From assembly GCF_046630445.1 (NCBI RefSeq), contig NC_092341.1:258460001-258524000 (forward strand): a stretch of 64,000 nucleotides of DNA, in the 5' to 3' direction. Below, piece by piece: positions 50,819-61,382 of this stretch. Position numbers and translations under genes: made by a program. Numbering within the stretch: the first letter of the stretch is position 1; each line of letters opens with the position of its first letter. Below the pieces are notes generated by a model. It saw only the letters and a list, made by a program, of their open reading frames with translations, was not told the origin of the DNA and searched no databases. Origin of the DNA: Rutidosis leptorrhynchoides. Taxonomy: Eukaryota > Streptophyta > Magnoliopsida > Asterales > Asteraceae.

Positions 50819-51205
50819 TTGATAATAATATTCGATATTCGATGGAATTCTACTTTTATTATGTTTGAAAATGTATTACGACAACATGAACCTTTAACGG
50901 GTTTTAATGAAAAACTAATTAGAAAAGGATTGTCCGAATCGTTTGAAAATCAAGAATGGGATGACTTAGAAGCAATAACAAGTTTTTTACAAGTTTTTAA
51001 AGAGGCAACGGACAAATTATCGGGTGTTTATTACCCAACTAGTTCACTTGTTTTACAACAACTTTATTTAATGACGGAAAAAATAGTCGAATTTGCGGGT
51101 TCTAGTAATTGTTTATTTAGACAAACAATTTTTCACATAAGAAAAAAGTTAAAAAATATATTTTGGGAAAATACCCATGGTTTTTTGTTGTGCTTGCGCG
51201 CTTGA
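50819..51205 (+). pseudogene. hAT transposase, middle remnant
   Basis: An open stretch with FDIRWNSTFIMFENVLRQHE and WDDLEAITSFLQVFKEATDK…LSGVYYPTSSLVLQQLYLM, the conserved RWNSTY/L…L..F...T..LS....PT pattern of hAT catalytic domains. It begins without its true start, and the next part is in another frame. Confidence 0.75.
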
Positions 51206-51427
51206 CCCACGAATAAATTTCAATGGGGTCGAACTTATTATGATAACAATATATAATAATTTGGATTGTATGTACGGCCCCGAAGAAAAACGACCCCAAC
51301 TATATAAATAATCAAATACATGAATTTAATTAAATTTTTGAGCAATTATTTGGAGTTTACGTAACAAAATATGATCGACAAACAAACCCAATTGTTGACC
51401 AATATGCGGTCGGATCGTCTCATTGAG

Positions 51428-52090
51428 CAGGGCCGGACCTGAGAAATTGGATGCCCAGTGCGAGATGGTCGAAATATGCCCCTTGTTAAAAATTTAAATA
51501 ACACACCATAACATTTTAAGCGTTTAAACCATAATCAAACTAGAGGGCTCATACCAACATTGATTTTATTAAATACATACAATACAATACAAATTGTAGG
51601 AATAAATACAATACACTTTACTTATATTTGAATGTTAACTTTGATATATTTATTGAGTTATATATGGAATATGAATTCACTAGCATTGCTGTTCGGGCTA
51701 CCCGAGGGGACGAGTAACCCGAACTCATGCTTTGATGTACGCAACCCAACAATGATATATGAAAAATAATTCTTGAAATATGTTATTGGGGCGTGTGAAC
51801 TTACCATCGATATATATTCCGTACCGTTTATAAGTTATTATTATATTATAAAAACAACTAAAGAAAAGGTAATTAGTGGTCAGGGCTCACATTTGTATCA
51901 TACTCATTACTTTTTCAAATACTTTGTGCCTTCTTCTTCGTCTCACATGTAGCTTCTATTAAGCTTTACTAAAAAATTTCAGTTTTTTAATAAATTTTTT
52001 TAGAGAAAAGTGTTCACAAAAATTTGATGCCCCAAATTTTGTGATGCCCGGTTCGATCGCACCTGTCGCCCTACCCTAGGTCCGGCCCTG
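51428..52090. mobile_element. Non-autonomous hAT-type element nested in the hAT transposase
   Basis: 663 bp with inverted ends CAGGGCCGGACCTGAG and CTAGGTCCGGCCCTG, flanked by the 8-bp duplication TCATTGAG (51420–51427 and 52091–52098). It has no transposase frame. The CAGGG…CCCTG termini and 8-bp duplication are hAT traits; the ends differ from those of the host element, so a different hAT mobilised it. Confidence 0.92.
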
Positions 52091-52184
52091 TCATTGAGGG
52101 CCCCAAGACCTTAATATAAGCCTTTTTAATCAATTACGTGAAGACGCTACGGATCGTGCAAGAACATCAACACCTACAAGCGAG

Positions 52185-52703
52185 TTGGGAAACTATAAAC
52201 TTGGAAACTTTACACCAAACATCTCTCCCGAACAATTTCACATTTTTGACGTATTGGGTTGGTGGAAAACAAAAGATGAGATAGCCACCTATCCAATATT
52301 ATCCGCTTCATCTCGTGACTTATTAGGCGTCCAAGCTTCGACCGTAGCTTCCGAATCGACCTTTTCGGTTAGCAGTCGAATTATATCCGATAGAAGGTCA
52401 AGACATACACCCCAAGCCGTGGAAGTATGTGTATGTTTGAAGGATTATTTGGATGGGGTAGATAGGATACAAGATCAAACATCATTAGAATTGTCATTCG
52501 ATAATGATGTGGAAGATTGTATAGCGATAGAAGAAGAACAAGCCAGATTATCACCAACAACAACTGAAGAAAATACTGACACCGAATTGGAAGAAGGTGA
52601 ATTTGATCCATTTCACATTGATGAAAGTATTACAAAAATTCGACAACACTTACAAGATGATGAATTTGATACACATGATCGATATGAAGAAACACAAAGG
52701 TAA
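52185..52703 (+). pseudogene. hAT transposase, C-terminal dimerisation remnant
   Basis: Carries the hAT C-terminal dimerisation signature: LGWWKTKDEIATYPILSASS, RDLLGVQASTVASESTFS, then RIISDRRSRHTPQAVEVCVC and LKDYL. A glutamate-rich tail follows. The frame is open for 172 codons and ends TAA at 52703, probably the natural end of the protein. Confidence 0.9.
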
Positions 52704-53193
52704 CACGAGTATAACGTGTGATGGCCATGCCGAAGCCCGATATACTTTAGTTGTAAACTTGTAATACATTTTTGGGTGATGGCCATGCCGAAGCTCAAAA
52801 TGTATTAACTTTTGTATATATTTTTATCGTATTGTTCGAATAAAAGTCTTGTTATTTATAGTTGTAACTTGTAAGCGTTATAAATAAATATGTTGTTATT
52901 TATATTATTTATAGTGGTAAGCGTTATAACTTATAATTATATTATTTATAGTGCAAACCGAAAAAAAACCGATTCCGAAAAAAATCCAAAAAAAAACCAA
53001 CCAAAATAACCGAATCTGAAACCGGAACCGGTTCCGAAAAAAACTGGCTTTTTGGAACCGGAACCGGTCCAAAACCGGTTCTGTGAATCTATAATCAAGG
53101 GCATATGTTAGGGTTGTTGGTGAATAGCAATTTTCCTCATCAAAAATTAATATTTCACATAATGTAAATAAACGCCGTTAAATTCACTTGTAA

Positions 53194-54478
53194 GACCATC
53201 GATACTTGTGATTTTGACGTGGAGTGAAAAGGGGGTACTTTTGAGTATTGTCGCTAACGTGGTCATGACAGAAAAAATGGAGAGTTATAATGGGGAAGGT
53301 GTTAGAAAAATATGACATTTAATTTTAATTTTCTGTTTTGTTTTTTTATTTTTTTAATCAAATAAGATAAACACTTACATAATTAAAAAAAAAAAACGTT
53401 ACATAATTTAAAATTCATAAATAATAAAAAGTGCAATAATCTAATTATGCTTAAAATTAAAACTTACAAAAACATAAATATCCTAAAGATTTAAACATTA
53501 ATTAAAAAAACAATAAAGATAGATAACGGCTAGTTTGTAGAACGAAAGTTTGTTGGAAGGTTTCAAATATGCTCTATTAGATCTTCACATAGTTGATCGT
53601 GTACGTTTCTATCACAGATTTCCTTTTCTCGTGATCTACGATCCTTGACTCTTCTTCTGATATTTCGACGATGCCTGTTTTCTAGCGTGTCTAGCCATTC
53701 TTCTTCCCATCTGCTAATGCAAAACCGTTATCTTCTTGTATCATGTTGTGTAAAACAATACAAGAATACATTATCCTTAGCATCTTATTGACGGTCATAA
53801 CTCGTGCCGGAGTTTTTAAAATGGCAAACCTCCCCTGTAGAACACTAAATGCATGCTCCACGTTCTTTCAAGAACTTGCTTAAAATCTTGTAAATTTGAT
53901 TCGTGGATTCTCAATAGGTTAGAGTAATCAAAAACACCTTCTTTGATTTGGAGAAATAACTGAATTCGCATTCAAAATTGTCTCTTAAATATGTGTGCTG
54001 GGTACGTCGGAGTTTGTGAAAAGTAGTCATTCTATCTGCAGTTTCACGATCTATATTAATAAAAATTCATGGGTTTCGTTGCACACGGTGTCTTGAACTT
54101 TTGACCATCTCCGGTTCTTCATAAGAGGAAAGTAGTATCAAACACAATATGGATACTTTGAGCTAAGAAATTCATTTATTATATGTGAGAATCAGAAAAT
54201 TTGATAGAATATTGTGTGAAAAATAAGATGTAAAAATGTGATTATACAGAAAAAGAAAATAAAAAAAATTAAAGTGCAACGGCTACTTCTTCTAACAGAA
54301 ATAAATTTCAACCAATCAAACAATGCCACGTCACCCTCACCATCTCCTTCTTTTACATTTCTGGTCGACAAACGCTGGCGTACAAGCACCCACAAACGCG
54401 CCATCGTAGACATTTGTGGGGCGTTTGTAAAGCCATTTTGGCGGCACCTCGGAGACAAACACTGCATTATCTGTGGTC
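53194..54478 (-). mobile_element. PIF/Harbinger element with transposase remnant
   Basis: 1285 bp flanked by TAA (53191–53193 and 54479–54481), with ends GACCATCGATACTTGTG and, inverted, GACCACAGATAATGCAG. The minus strand retains the C-terminal part of a Harbinger transposase at about 53560–53990: KNVEHAFSVLQGRFAILKTP, then LRIMYSCIVLHNMIQED, in which the VE(H/R)AF glutamate belongs to the catalytic triad. Frame changes are present and the N-terminal half is missing. The right end is the start side (54110–54478). Confidence 0.82.
53560..53990 (-). pseudogene. Harbinger transposase, C-terminal remnant
   Basis: Reading the minus strand gives KNVEHAFSVLQGRFAILKTP followed by VNKMLRIMYSCIVLHNMI and an EDNGFALAD stretch. 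This is the conserved C-terminal end of PIF/HARBI1-type transposases (pattern DVERAFGVLQ.RF.I...P…..CI.LHNMI.ED). It is broken by stops and frame changes. Confidence 0.8.
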
Positions 54479-54481
54479 TAA

Positions 54482-55045
54482 CAAACTAAAAACATTGTTA
54501 CAGCGGTATACTATGCCATATCATGTTGCGCAATCATGTAGGTTTATTATTATTTTATGCATAACATGATTGTAGTGAAAATTTGAATGTTAAGTTGGAC
54601 ATGATTTTGGTCTAATTGAAAACTATAATAAGCTAAAAGCTTATTGAGGTTTTGTTGAGCCTCAAGTATCTTTACAAGGTCTTTATATGTAATAAGCCTG
54701 ATTTGGTTGGAATTTAAGGTTAGCTCCTTGGGTAATGGGCCAAGTTCAGCCTAATAAAAGCAACTATTGTTTTTGAAAGCCATAAAAGCTGATTAAGTTT
54801 GCAAAATCGTTCACTTTTTCAACTACTAAATAGTACAGTGCGTCCTATGTATAGTGTAATGAGTTTCTACATTTTAATGTTACACAGTTTGTAAAAAAGT
54901 TGTATTCTTAAGCTTTCACAAAAGAAATGAAAAGAAGTGAATGATTTTGGCAAATTTATTTTATTAATATTAGTGTTTCCTTTCAAATTGAAAAGTTCTT
55001 ATTTTATTTCATCCGTCTTCAATTTTTTATTTGATGATAAACTTA
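54482..55045. other. Intergenic between two Harbinger elements
   Basis: A+T-rich, no reading frame of note and no repeat structure recognised. Confidence 0.5.
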
Positions 55046-56105
55046 GAAACTGAGGCCACTCGCAATGGCTCCGCCACCAGGGTCGTTAACCACCGCCACC
55101 AGGTCACGGCCACCACCAACAAACCGCCACTAGGTCCGCCAGTGGAGCCTGCAACGAGGCTAACAGGTGGAAAGTGGGCCCCACCTGATTTTTTTTCAAA
55201 CGGCTAGTTCAAGTTTTTTTTCTTTTAATACATTTACTTATTCTATATATATTAACCACTTTACACAAACAAAATCACACACTCAAACAAACCATCCATT
55301 CATATTTCACAAACAAATACAAAAAAAAATTCAAATGGATCCGGATGATTTATTGAATTCTCAGAGCGATAGCGAGAGCGTGACGGATGGTGATAGCGCA
55401 CAGTCTGATTCCGATGAAGATTTAATTCAAGACGGTTACAACGCGCTTAACTTACTCGATTCGCTTGATGCAATGGACGAAGAAGCTTAAAATTCTCGTA
55501 GAATTATTAGAAGACGTCGGTTACAAAGAGATCGGATTGATACCGGTAATCGTTTGTACAACGACTATTTTTCGGATAATCCAACATTTCCGGAGGATTA
55601 TTTTCGAAAACGATACCGAATGAGTAAGTCATTGTTTTTCGTACTTGTCATGCTATTCTATCATACGATTCTCAACCGAGACCTGCTTATTTTCATTATT
55701 TTGATCAACGTTACGATGCTATCGTTCAACTCGATTTCAATATTTTCAAAAGTGTACATCGGCCATACGTCAATTGGCGTATGGCATTGCGCCTGATGCA
55801 TTCGATGAATATTTACATATGGGCTCATCAACGTCTCGTAAATGTATAAACAATTATTGTAAATGTATTATTCATATGTTTGCGCAAGAATATTTAAGGA
55901 AACCAACTGAAGAAGATGTTCGTCGATTTCATGCCAAACATTTGGAGATGCACGGTTTTCCGGGGATGTTAGGTACTCTCGATTGCATGCAATGGGCTTG
56001 GAAAAATTGTGCAGTTTCATGGCAAGGGTATTACCACAGGGGGATCACGAAGGACCAACAATAATGTTCGAGGCGGTTGCGTCCTACGATATGTGGATTT
56101 GGCAC
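55046..56105 (+). mobile_element. PIF/Harbinger element, 5' part
   Basis: Probable left end near 55046–55054 (GAAACTGAGGCCACTCGCAATGG after TTA at 55043–55045); the CACTCGCAATGG style is frequent at Harbinger termini. It holds an untranslated leader and a transposase remnant (55335 onward). The right part is missing because an LTR begins at 56106 in the middle of the transposase. Confidence 0.7.
55335..56105 (+). pseudogene. Harbinger (ALP1/HARBI1-like) transposase remnant
   Basis: Starts ATG at 55335 with an acidic N-terminus (MDPDDLLNSQSDSESV), interrupted by an in-frame TAA at 55488–55490. It then continues as RRRRLQRDRIDTGNRLYNDY, FSDNPTFPEDYFRKRYRMSK, changes frame near 55660, again reads RPAYFHYFDQRYDA, and after a further frame change QLAYGIAPDAFDEYLHMGSS, CKCIIHMFAQEYLRKPT, HGFPGMLGTLDCMQWAWKNC and AVASYDMWIW. 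The LDCMQW aspartate is the first catalytic residue of the DDE triad. The homology stops where the LTR at 56106 begins. Confidence 0.88.
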
Positions 56106-56240
56106 TGTCACGACCCTACTTTTTTCGTTATCTTTTACCGTTTGTTATTTAACGCCTGTTAACTGTTATTCGTGCCACATCATTTCTATGAATTATATTA
56201 TTATTTTAGTAATAATATATTAATTATTATGTGTTATATG
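56106..56240 (+). mobile_element. Start of another LTR, interrupted by element A
   Basis: TGTCACGACCC at 56106 is a common start of plant Ty3/gypsy LTRs and directly follows the cut-off transposase. After 135 bases the LTR of element A begins. The rest presumably lies beyond element A, outside the window. Confidence 0.5.
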
Positions 56241-56263
56241 TGTAGTGACCCGAATTTTTCCAT

Positions 56264-56266
<3 letters not shown>

Positions 56267-56347
<81 letters not shown>
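56267..56347. repeat. (TA)n microsatellite in the LTR
   Basis: About 40 uninterrupted TA units; the corresponding place in the LTR of element B has only four or five. Confidence 0.95.
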
Positions 56348-56351
<4 letters not shown>

Positions 56352-56524
56352 TGAAATTGTTATTTACATGATTAAGTGTTTTCAACATGTTAAGCAATCA
56401 AACTTGTTAAGACTTGATTAATTGAAATAGGTTTCATATAGACAATTGACCACCCAAGTTGACCGGTGATTCACGAACGTTAAAACTTGTAAAAACTATA
56501 CGATGACATATATATGGTTATATA

Positions 56525-56870
56525 TATAGTTAACATGATTTTATTATAAGTATGTATCTCATTAGGTATTTTAACAATGAGTTATATACATAAAAATGAG
56601 ACTATTAATTTAAGAAACTCGAAAACGATATATATAACGATTATCGTTATAACAACGTCTTACTAGGTACATATGAATCATATTAAGATATTGATACACT
56701 TGGTTAATTATGTTAAATGATAAGTAAATATATTATTAAGTGTATTAACAATGAAATATATATGTAAAAATAAGACTACTAACTTAATATTTCGAAACGA
56801 GACATATATGTAACGATTATCGTTGTAATGACATTTAACTGTATATATATATCATACTAAGATATATTAT
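56525..56870 (+). repeat. Diverged 174-bp tandem block in the LTR of element A
   Basis: 'aacaatga' at 56573 and 56747 begin two parallel stretches, each with 'agacta…taact', then an 'acga…tatat' stretch and 'aacgattatcgtt'. The copies have diverged noticeably. The LTR of element B has a single copy ending in the same 'aacgattatcgttgtaacgac'. Confidence 0.7.
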
Positions 56871-59739
56871 ATATCATAATATCATGATAATATAACAATT
56901 TAACATCTCATTTGTTATAATAAACAATGGGTTAACAACATTCAACAAGATCGTTAACCTAAAGGTTTCAAAACAACATTTACATGTAACGACTAACGAT
57001 GACTTAACGACTCAGTTAAAATGTATATACATGTAGTGTTTTAATATGTATTCATACACTTTTGAAAGACTTCAATACACTTATCAAAATACTTCTACTT
57101 AACAAAAATGCTTACAATTACATCCTCGTTCAGTTTCATCAACAATTCTACTCGTATGCACCCGTATTCATACTCGTACAATACACAGCTCTTAGATGTA
57201 TGTACTATTAGTATATACACTCCAATGATCAGATCTTAGCAGCCCATGTGAGTCACCTAACACATGTGGGAACTATCATTTGGCAACTAGCATGAAATAT
57301 CTCATAAAATTACAAAAATATGAGTAATCATTCATGACTTATTTACATGAAAACAAAATTACATATCCTTTATATCTAATCCATACACCAACGACCAAAA
57401 ACACCTACAAACACTTTCATTCTTCAATTTTCTTCATCTAATTGATCTCTCTCAAGTTCTATCTTCAAGTTCTAAGTGTTCTTCATAAATTCTACAAGTT
57501 CTAGTTACATAAAATCAAGAATACTTTCAAGTTTGCTAGCTCACTTCCAATCTTGTAAGGTGATCATCCAACCTCAAGAAATCTTTGTTTCTTACAGTAG
57601 GTTATCATTCTAATACACGGTAATAATCATATTCAAACTTTGGTTCAATTTCTATAACTATAACAATCTTATTTCAAGTGATGATCTTACTTGAACTTGT
57701 TTTCGTGTCATGATTCTGCTTCAAGAACTTCGAGCCATCCAAGGATCCGTTGAAGCTAGATCCATTTTTCTCTTTTCCAGTAGGTTTATCCAAGGAACTT
57801 AAGGTAGTAATGATGTTCTTAACATCATTCGATTCATATATATAAAGCTATCTTATTCGAAGGTTTAAACTTGTAATCACTAGAACATAGTTTAGTTAAT
57901 TCTAAACTTGTTCGCAAACAAAAGTTAATCCTTCTAACTTGACTTTTAAAATCAACTAAACACATGTTCTATATCTATATGATATGCTAACTTAATGATT
58001 TAAAACCTGAAAACACGAAAAACACCGTAAAACCGGATTTACGCCGTCGTAGTAACACCGCGGGCTGTTTTGGGTTAGTTAATTAAAAACTATGATAAAC
58101 TTTGATTTAAAAGTTGTTATTCTGAGAAAATGATTTTTATTATGAACATGAAACTATATCCAAAAATTATGGTTAAACTCAAAGTGGAAGTATGTTTTCT
58201 AAAATGGTCATCTAGACGTCGTTCTTTCGACTGAAATGACTACCTTTACAAAAATGACTTGTAACTTATTTTTCCGACTATAATCCTATACTTTTTCTGT
58301 TTAGATTCATAAAATAGAGTTCAATATGAAACCATAGCAATTTGATTCACTCAAAACGGATTTAAAATGAAGAAGTTATGGGTAAAACAAGATTGGATAA
58401 TTTTTCTCATTTTAGCTACGTGAAAATTGGTAACAAATCTATTCCAACCATAACTTAATCAACTTGTATTGTATATTATGTAATCTTGAGATACCATATA
58501 CACGTATACAATGTTTCGACCTATCATGTCGACACATCTATATATATTTCGGAACAACCATAGACACTCTATATGTGAATGTTGGAGTTAGCTATACAGG
58601 GTTGAGGTTGATTCCAAAATATATATAGTTTGAGTTGTGATCAATACTGAGATACGTATACACTGGGTCGTGGATTGATTCAAGATAATATTTATCGATT
58701 TATTTCTGTACATCTAATTGTGGACAACTAGTTGTAGGTTACTAACGAGGACAGCTGACTTAATAAACTTAAAACATCAAAATATATTGAAAGTGTTGTA
58801 AATATATTTTGAACATACTTTGATATATATGTATATATTGTTATAGGTTCGTGAATCAACCAGTGGCCAAGTCTTACTTCCCGACGAAGTAAAAATCTGT
58901 GAAAGTGAGTTATAGTCCCACTTTTAAAATCTAATATTTTTGGGATGAGAATACATGCAGGTTTTATAAATGATTTACAAAATAGACACAAGTACGTGAA
59001 ACTACATTCTATGGTTGAATTATCGAAATCGAATATGCCCCTTTTTATTAAGTCTGGTAATCTAAGAATTAGGGAACAAACACCCTAATTGACGCGAATC
59101 CTAAAGATAGATCTATTGGGCCTAACAAACTCCATCCAAAGTACCAGATGCTTTAGTACTTCGAAATTTATATCATATCCGAAGGGTGTCCCAGAATGAT
59201 GGGGATATTCTTATATATGCATCTTGTTAATGTCGGTTACCAGGTGTTCACCATATGAATGACTTTTATCTCTATGTATGGGATGTGTATTGAAATATGA
59301 AATCTTGTGGTCTATTATTATGATTTGATATATATAGGTTAAACCTATAACTCACCAACATTTTTGTTGACGTTTTAAGCATGTTTATTCTCAGGTGATT
59401 ATTAAGAGCTTCCGCTGTCGCATACTTAAATAAGGACGAGATTTGGAGTCCATGCTTGTATGATATTGTGTAAAAACTGCATTCAAGAAACTTATTTTGT
59501 TGAAACATATTTGTATTGTAAACCATTATGTAATGGTCGTGTGTAAACAGGATATTTTAGATTATCATTATTTGATAATCTACGTAAAGCTTTTTAAACC
59601 TTTATTGATGAAATAAAGGTTATGCTTTGCTTTAAAATGAATGCAGTCCTTGAAAAACGTCTCATATAGAGGTCAAAACCTCGCAACGAAATCAATTAAT
59701 ATGGAACGTTTTTAATCAATAAGAACGGGACATTTCAGT

Positions 59740-59751
59740 TGGTATCTGAGC
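59740..59751 (+). other. Primer binding site of element A (initiator-Met type)
   Basis: TGGTATCTGAGC begins three bases after the LTR end and matches the plant initiator tRNA-Met complement TGGTATCAGAGC with one mismatch, as expected for chromoviruses. Confidence 0.85.
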
Positions 59752-59946
59752 GTTGGTCTTAGAGAACCAGAATTTTGCATTAGTGTGTCTTATCGAGTTT
59801 GTTAGGATGCATTAGTGAGTCTGGACTTCGACCGTGTTTACTTGAAAAATGATTGCTTAACAAATTTTGTTGAAAACTATATATTTTTAACATGTGAATA
59901 TTATGTGATATATTAATCTCTTAACGCGTTTGATATTATGTGATAG

Positions 59947-60561
59947 ATGTCTACCTCTAGAACAAGTCCCATTGACTCACCTAATAATAATGAAGAGTCA
60001 AATGTAAATTGGAATGATTTGTGGACTGATTCACAAGTTCCCGATGAGGAACCGGAAGAAGAGTCGGAACCGGAAGAAGAATCGGAACCGGAAGAAGAAT
60101 CGGAACCGGATGAAGAAATAGAACCGGTGGGGGAAATAATAAAACGGTTAAGTAAAAGAAAATCCTCAACCAACCGACCAAGGTTAATTATGGTCAATGG
60201 TGTTTCCGCCAAGGAAGCAAAATATTGGGAGGATTACCAATTCTCCGATGAATCGGATTCCGACGAGAATTCCGATGATGTTATAGAAATTACCCCAACT
60301 GAATTTAAAAAGGCAAAAGAAAATAATAAGGGAAAGGGCATAAAAATAGAGAAATCTAATTCCAACCCCGATGAACTTTATATGTATCGTCAACCCCCGA
60401 AGTCCTTAAGTTGTAACAATGACCCGGGAACCTCTAAACCACCAGGTTTTTCTAAACCAATGTGGAAAACGACGGCTCGTATTAGGGGAACATCATATAT
60501 CCCTAGAAACTTGGCAAAACGAACCAAAACCGAAGAAGAAGAAACAAGCAAGTCGGAATAA
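59947..60561 (+). CDS. Acidic accessory protein of element A, unknown function
   Basis: 204 codons from the ATG at 59947, the first after the leader. Residues 1–30 are Ser/Asn-rich (MSTSRTSPIDSPNNNEE). Residues about 32–62 are a tandem acidic repeat of the type EEESEPE. A basic stretch follows (KRLSKRKSS), then a motif VNGVSAKEAKYWEDYQFSDE, a second acidic piece (DSDENSDDVIEI), lysine-rich KENNKGKGIKIEK, and a C-terminal part (KPPGFSKPMWKTTARIRGTS) ending in KTEEEETSKSE. No membrane segment, cysteine motif or known domain is visible; alternating acidic and basic low-complexity blocks suggest a disordered, perhaps chromatin- or RNA-associated protein. It is held in common with element B. A bridge to translation of the F-box frame, 137 bp downstream, could be splicing: a TTTTACAG stands just before it. 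Confidence 0.65.
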   Translation: MSTSRTSPIDSPNNNEESNVNWNDLWTDSQVPDEEPEEESEPEEESEPEEESEPDEEIEPVGEIIKRLSKRKSSTNRPRLIMVNGVSAKEAKYWEDYQFSDESDSDENSDDVIEITPTEFKKAKENNKGKGIKIEKSNSNPDELYMYRQPPKSLSCNNDPGTSKPPGFSKPMWKTTARIRGTSYIPRNLAKRTKTEEEETSKSE

Positions 60562-60698
60562 GATAGTTGTATTCGTATGGTGTAATATATGTAATATAGT
60601 GTGCTTATGCTTTATGATATATGTAAAAATTGCTTGTATTAATAAGTATTTTTTTTATGAATCTAACTCTTGTCTATTTTACAGTATAAAAACATAAA

Positions 60699-61382
60699 AT
60701 GGATAGACAACCCAATATTTTAAGAATCCTACCCGGAGACATGATTGATGAAATCTTTTCTAGAGTTGGTCAGAATTCTTCGGCACAACTATTTAAGGCG
60801 AGATCAGTTTGTAAGACATTCGAAGAACGTTCCAAGAATGCCTTGGTTTATAAAAGGCTTTCGTTCGAAAGATGGGGGATATCACATTGGGAAGTCCATA
60901 AGTTACGATGTGTTTACTTTGACGCATATATTGCGGGGAACCCAAATGCTATTTTACGCAATGGGTTAAGAAATTATTTTGACTCAATATATCCGAATAT
61001 TGGACTTCATGATTTAGAAAAAGCGGCTAACATGCAACATAAAGAAGCATGTTATGCTTACGGATTAGTAATGTTCGCTTCTCACCAAAGTGAGAACAAG
61101 AACATCGGGCTACAACTATTAAACAAAACGTTCCCACAAGTGACGGAGTCGGTAATTGGGGTAAGAAATGAGGTTTTTAGATTGTTACGGGACTGTTGGA
61201 CATTACGTAACCCTCGTCCCTTTGACGACGTTACAACACGCTGTCTTATCAACGGCGATAACGGTTATGTTCCACAAAACCAAGGATGGGAAGTAATCCT
61301 AGTAAAACCAGAATGCATGACTTGTTTCTGGACGTATGAATTACGTGTCTTTATTGCCTTTGCTGAACGACTTGTGTACTAG
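60699..61382 (+). CDS. F-box protein captured by a retrotransposon (At2g35280/At1g67623 type)
   Basis: 227 codons from ATG at 60699 to a natural stop, no break. Residues about 9–50 form the F-box: ILPGDMIDEIFSRVGQNSS, then AQLFKARSVCKTFEERS and VYKRLSF, with the leucine–proline start and the conserved cysteine–lysine of this plant subfamily. Residues about 77–120 read GNPNAILRNGLRNYF and GLHDLEKAANMQHKEACYAYG, the Sel1-like repeat that follows the F-box in these proteins. The C-terminus has RNEVFRLLRDCW, RPFDDVTTRC and a closing CMTCFWTYELRVF. Host relatives act as substrate adaptors of SCF ubiquitin ligases through SKP1. Here it sits between the acidic frame and gag of element A and in the same place in element B. 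The target is unknown; that it is functional is inference from the open frame. Confidence 0.82.
   Translation: MDRQPNILRILPGDMIDEIFSRVGQNSSAQLFKARSVCKTFEERSKNALVYKRLSFERWGISHWEVHKLRCVYFDAYIAGNPNAILRNGLRNYFDSIYPNIGLHDLEKAANMQHKEACYAYGLVMFASHQSENKNIGLQLLNKTFPQVTESVIGVRNEVFRLLRDCWTLRNPRPFDDVTTRCLINGDNGYVPQNQGWEVILVKPECMTCFWTYELRVFIAFAERLVY

Larger units (their letters stand above)
49416..53093 (+). mobile_element. hAT-type DNA transposon with decayed transposase
   Basis: 3678 bp flanked by the 8-bp duplication ATCAAGGG (49408–49415 and 53094–53101). Left end TAGAGGTGGGCACCCGAACC; the right end read inverted is TATAGATTCACAGAACC, an imperfect match, and both subterminal regions are crowded with AACCGGTT/CCGAAACCG words. 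Transposase remnants of the zinc-finger BED / RICESLEEPER type run in the plus direction: N-terminus from 49815 (MATSQTSASDSASVG), middle parts (for example FGYPHTGNNM and SLDDASNNNS near 50470–50590; 50819–51205) and the dimerisation region at 52185–52703. Multiple stops and frame changes leave no complete protein. A smaller element sits at 51428–52090. Confidence 0.88.
56241..59737 (+). mobile_element. 5' LTR of element A
   Basis: 3497 bp from TGTAGTGACCCGAAT to GGGACATTTCA. It aligns with the 3' LTR of element B (31482–34736). Two length differences stand out: a (TA)n run at 56267–56347 and a 174-bp diverged tandem block (about 56525–56870) present once in B and twice here. Confidence 0.92.
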
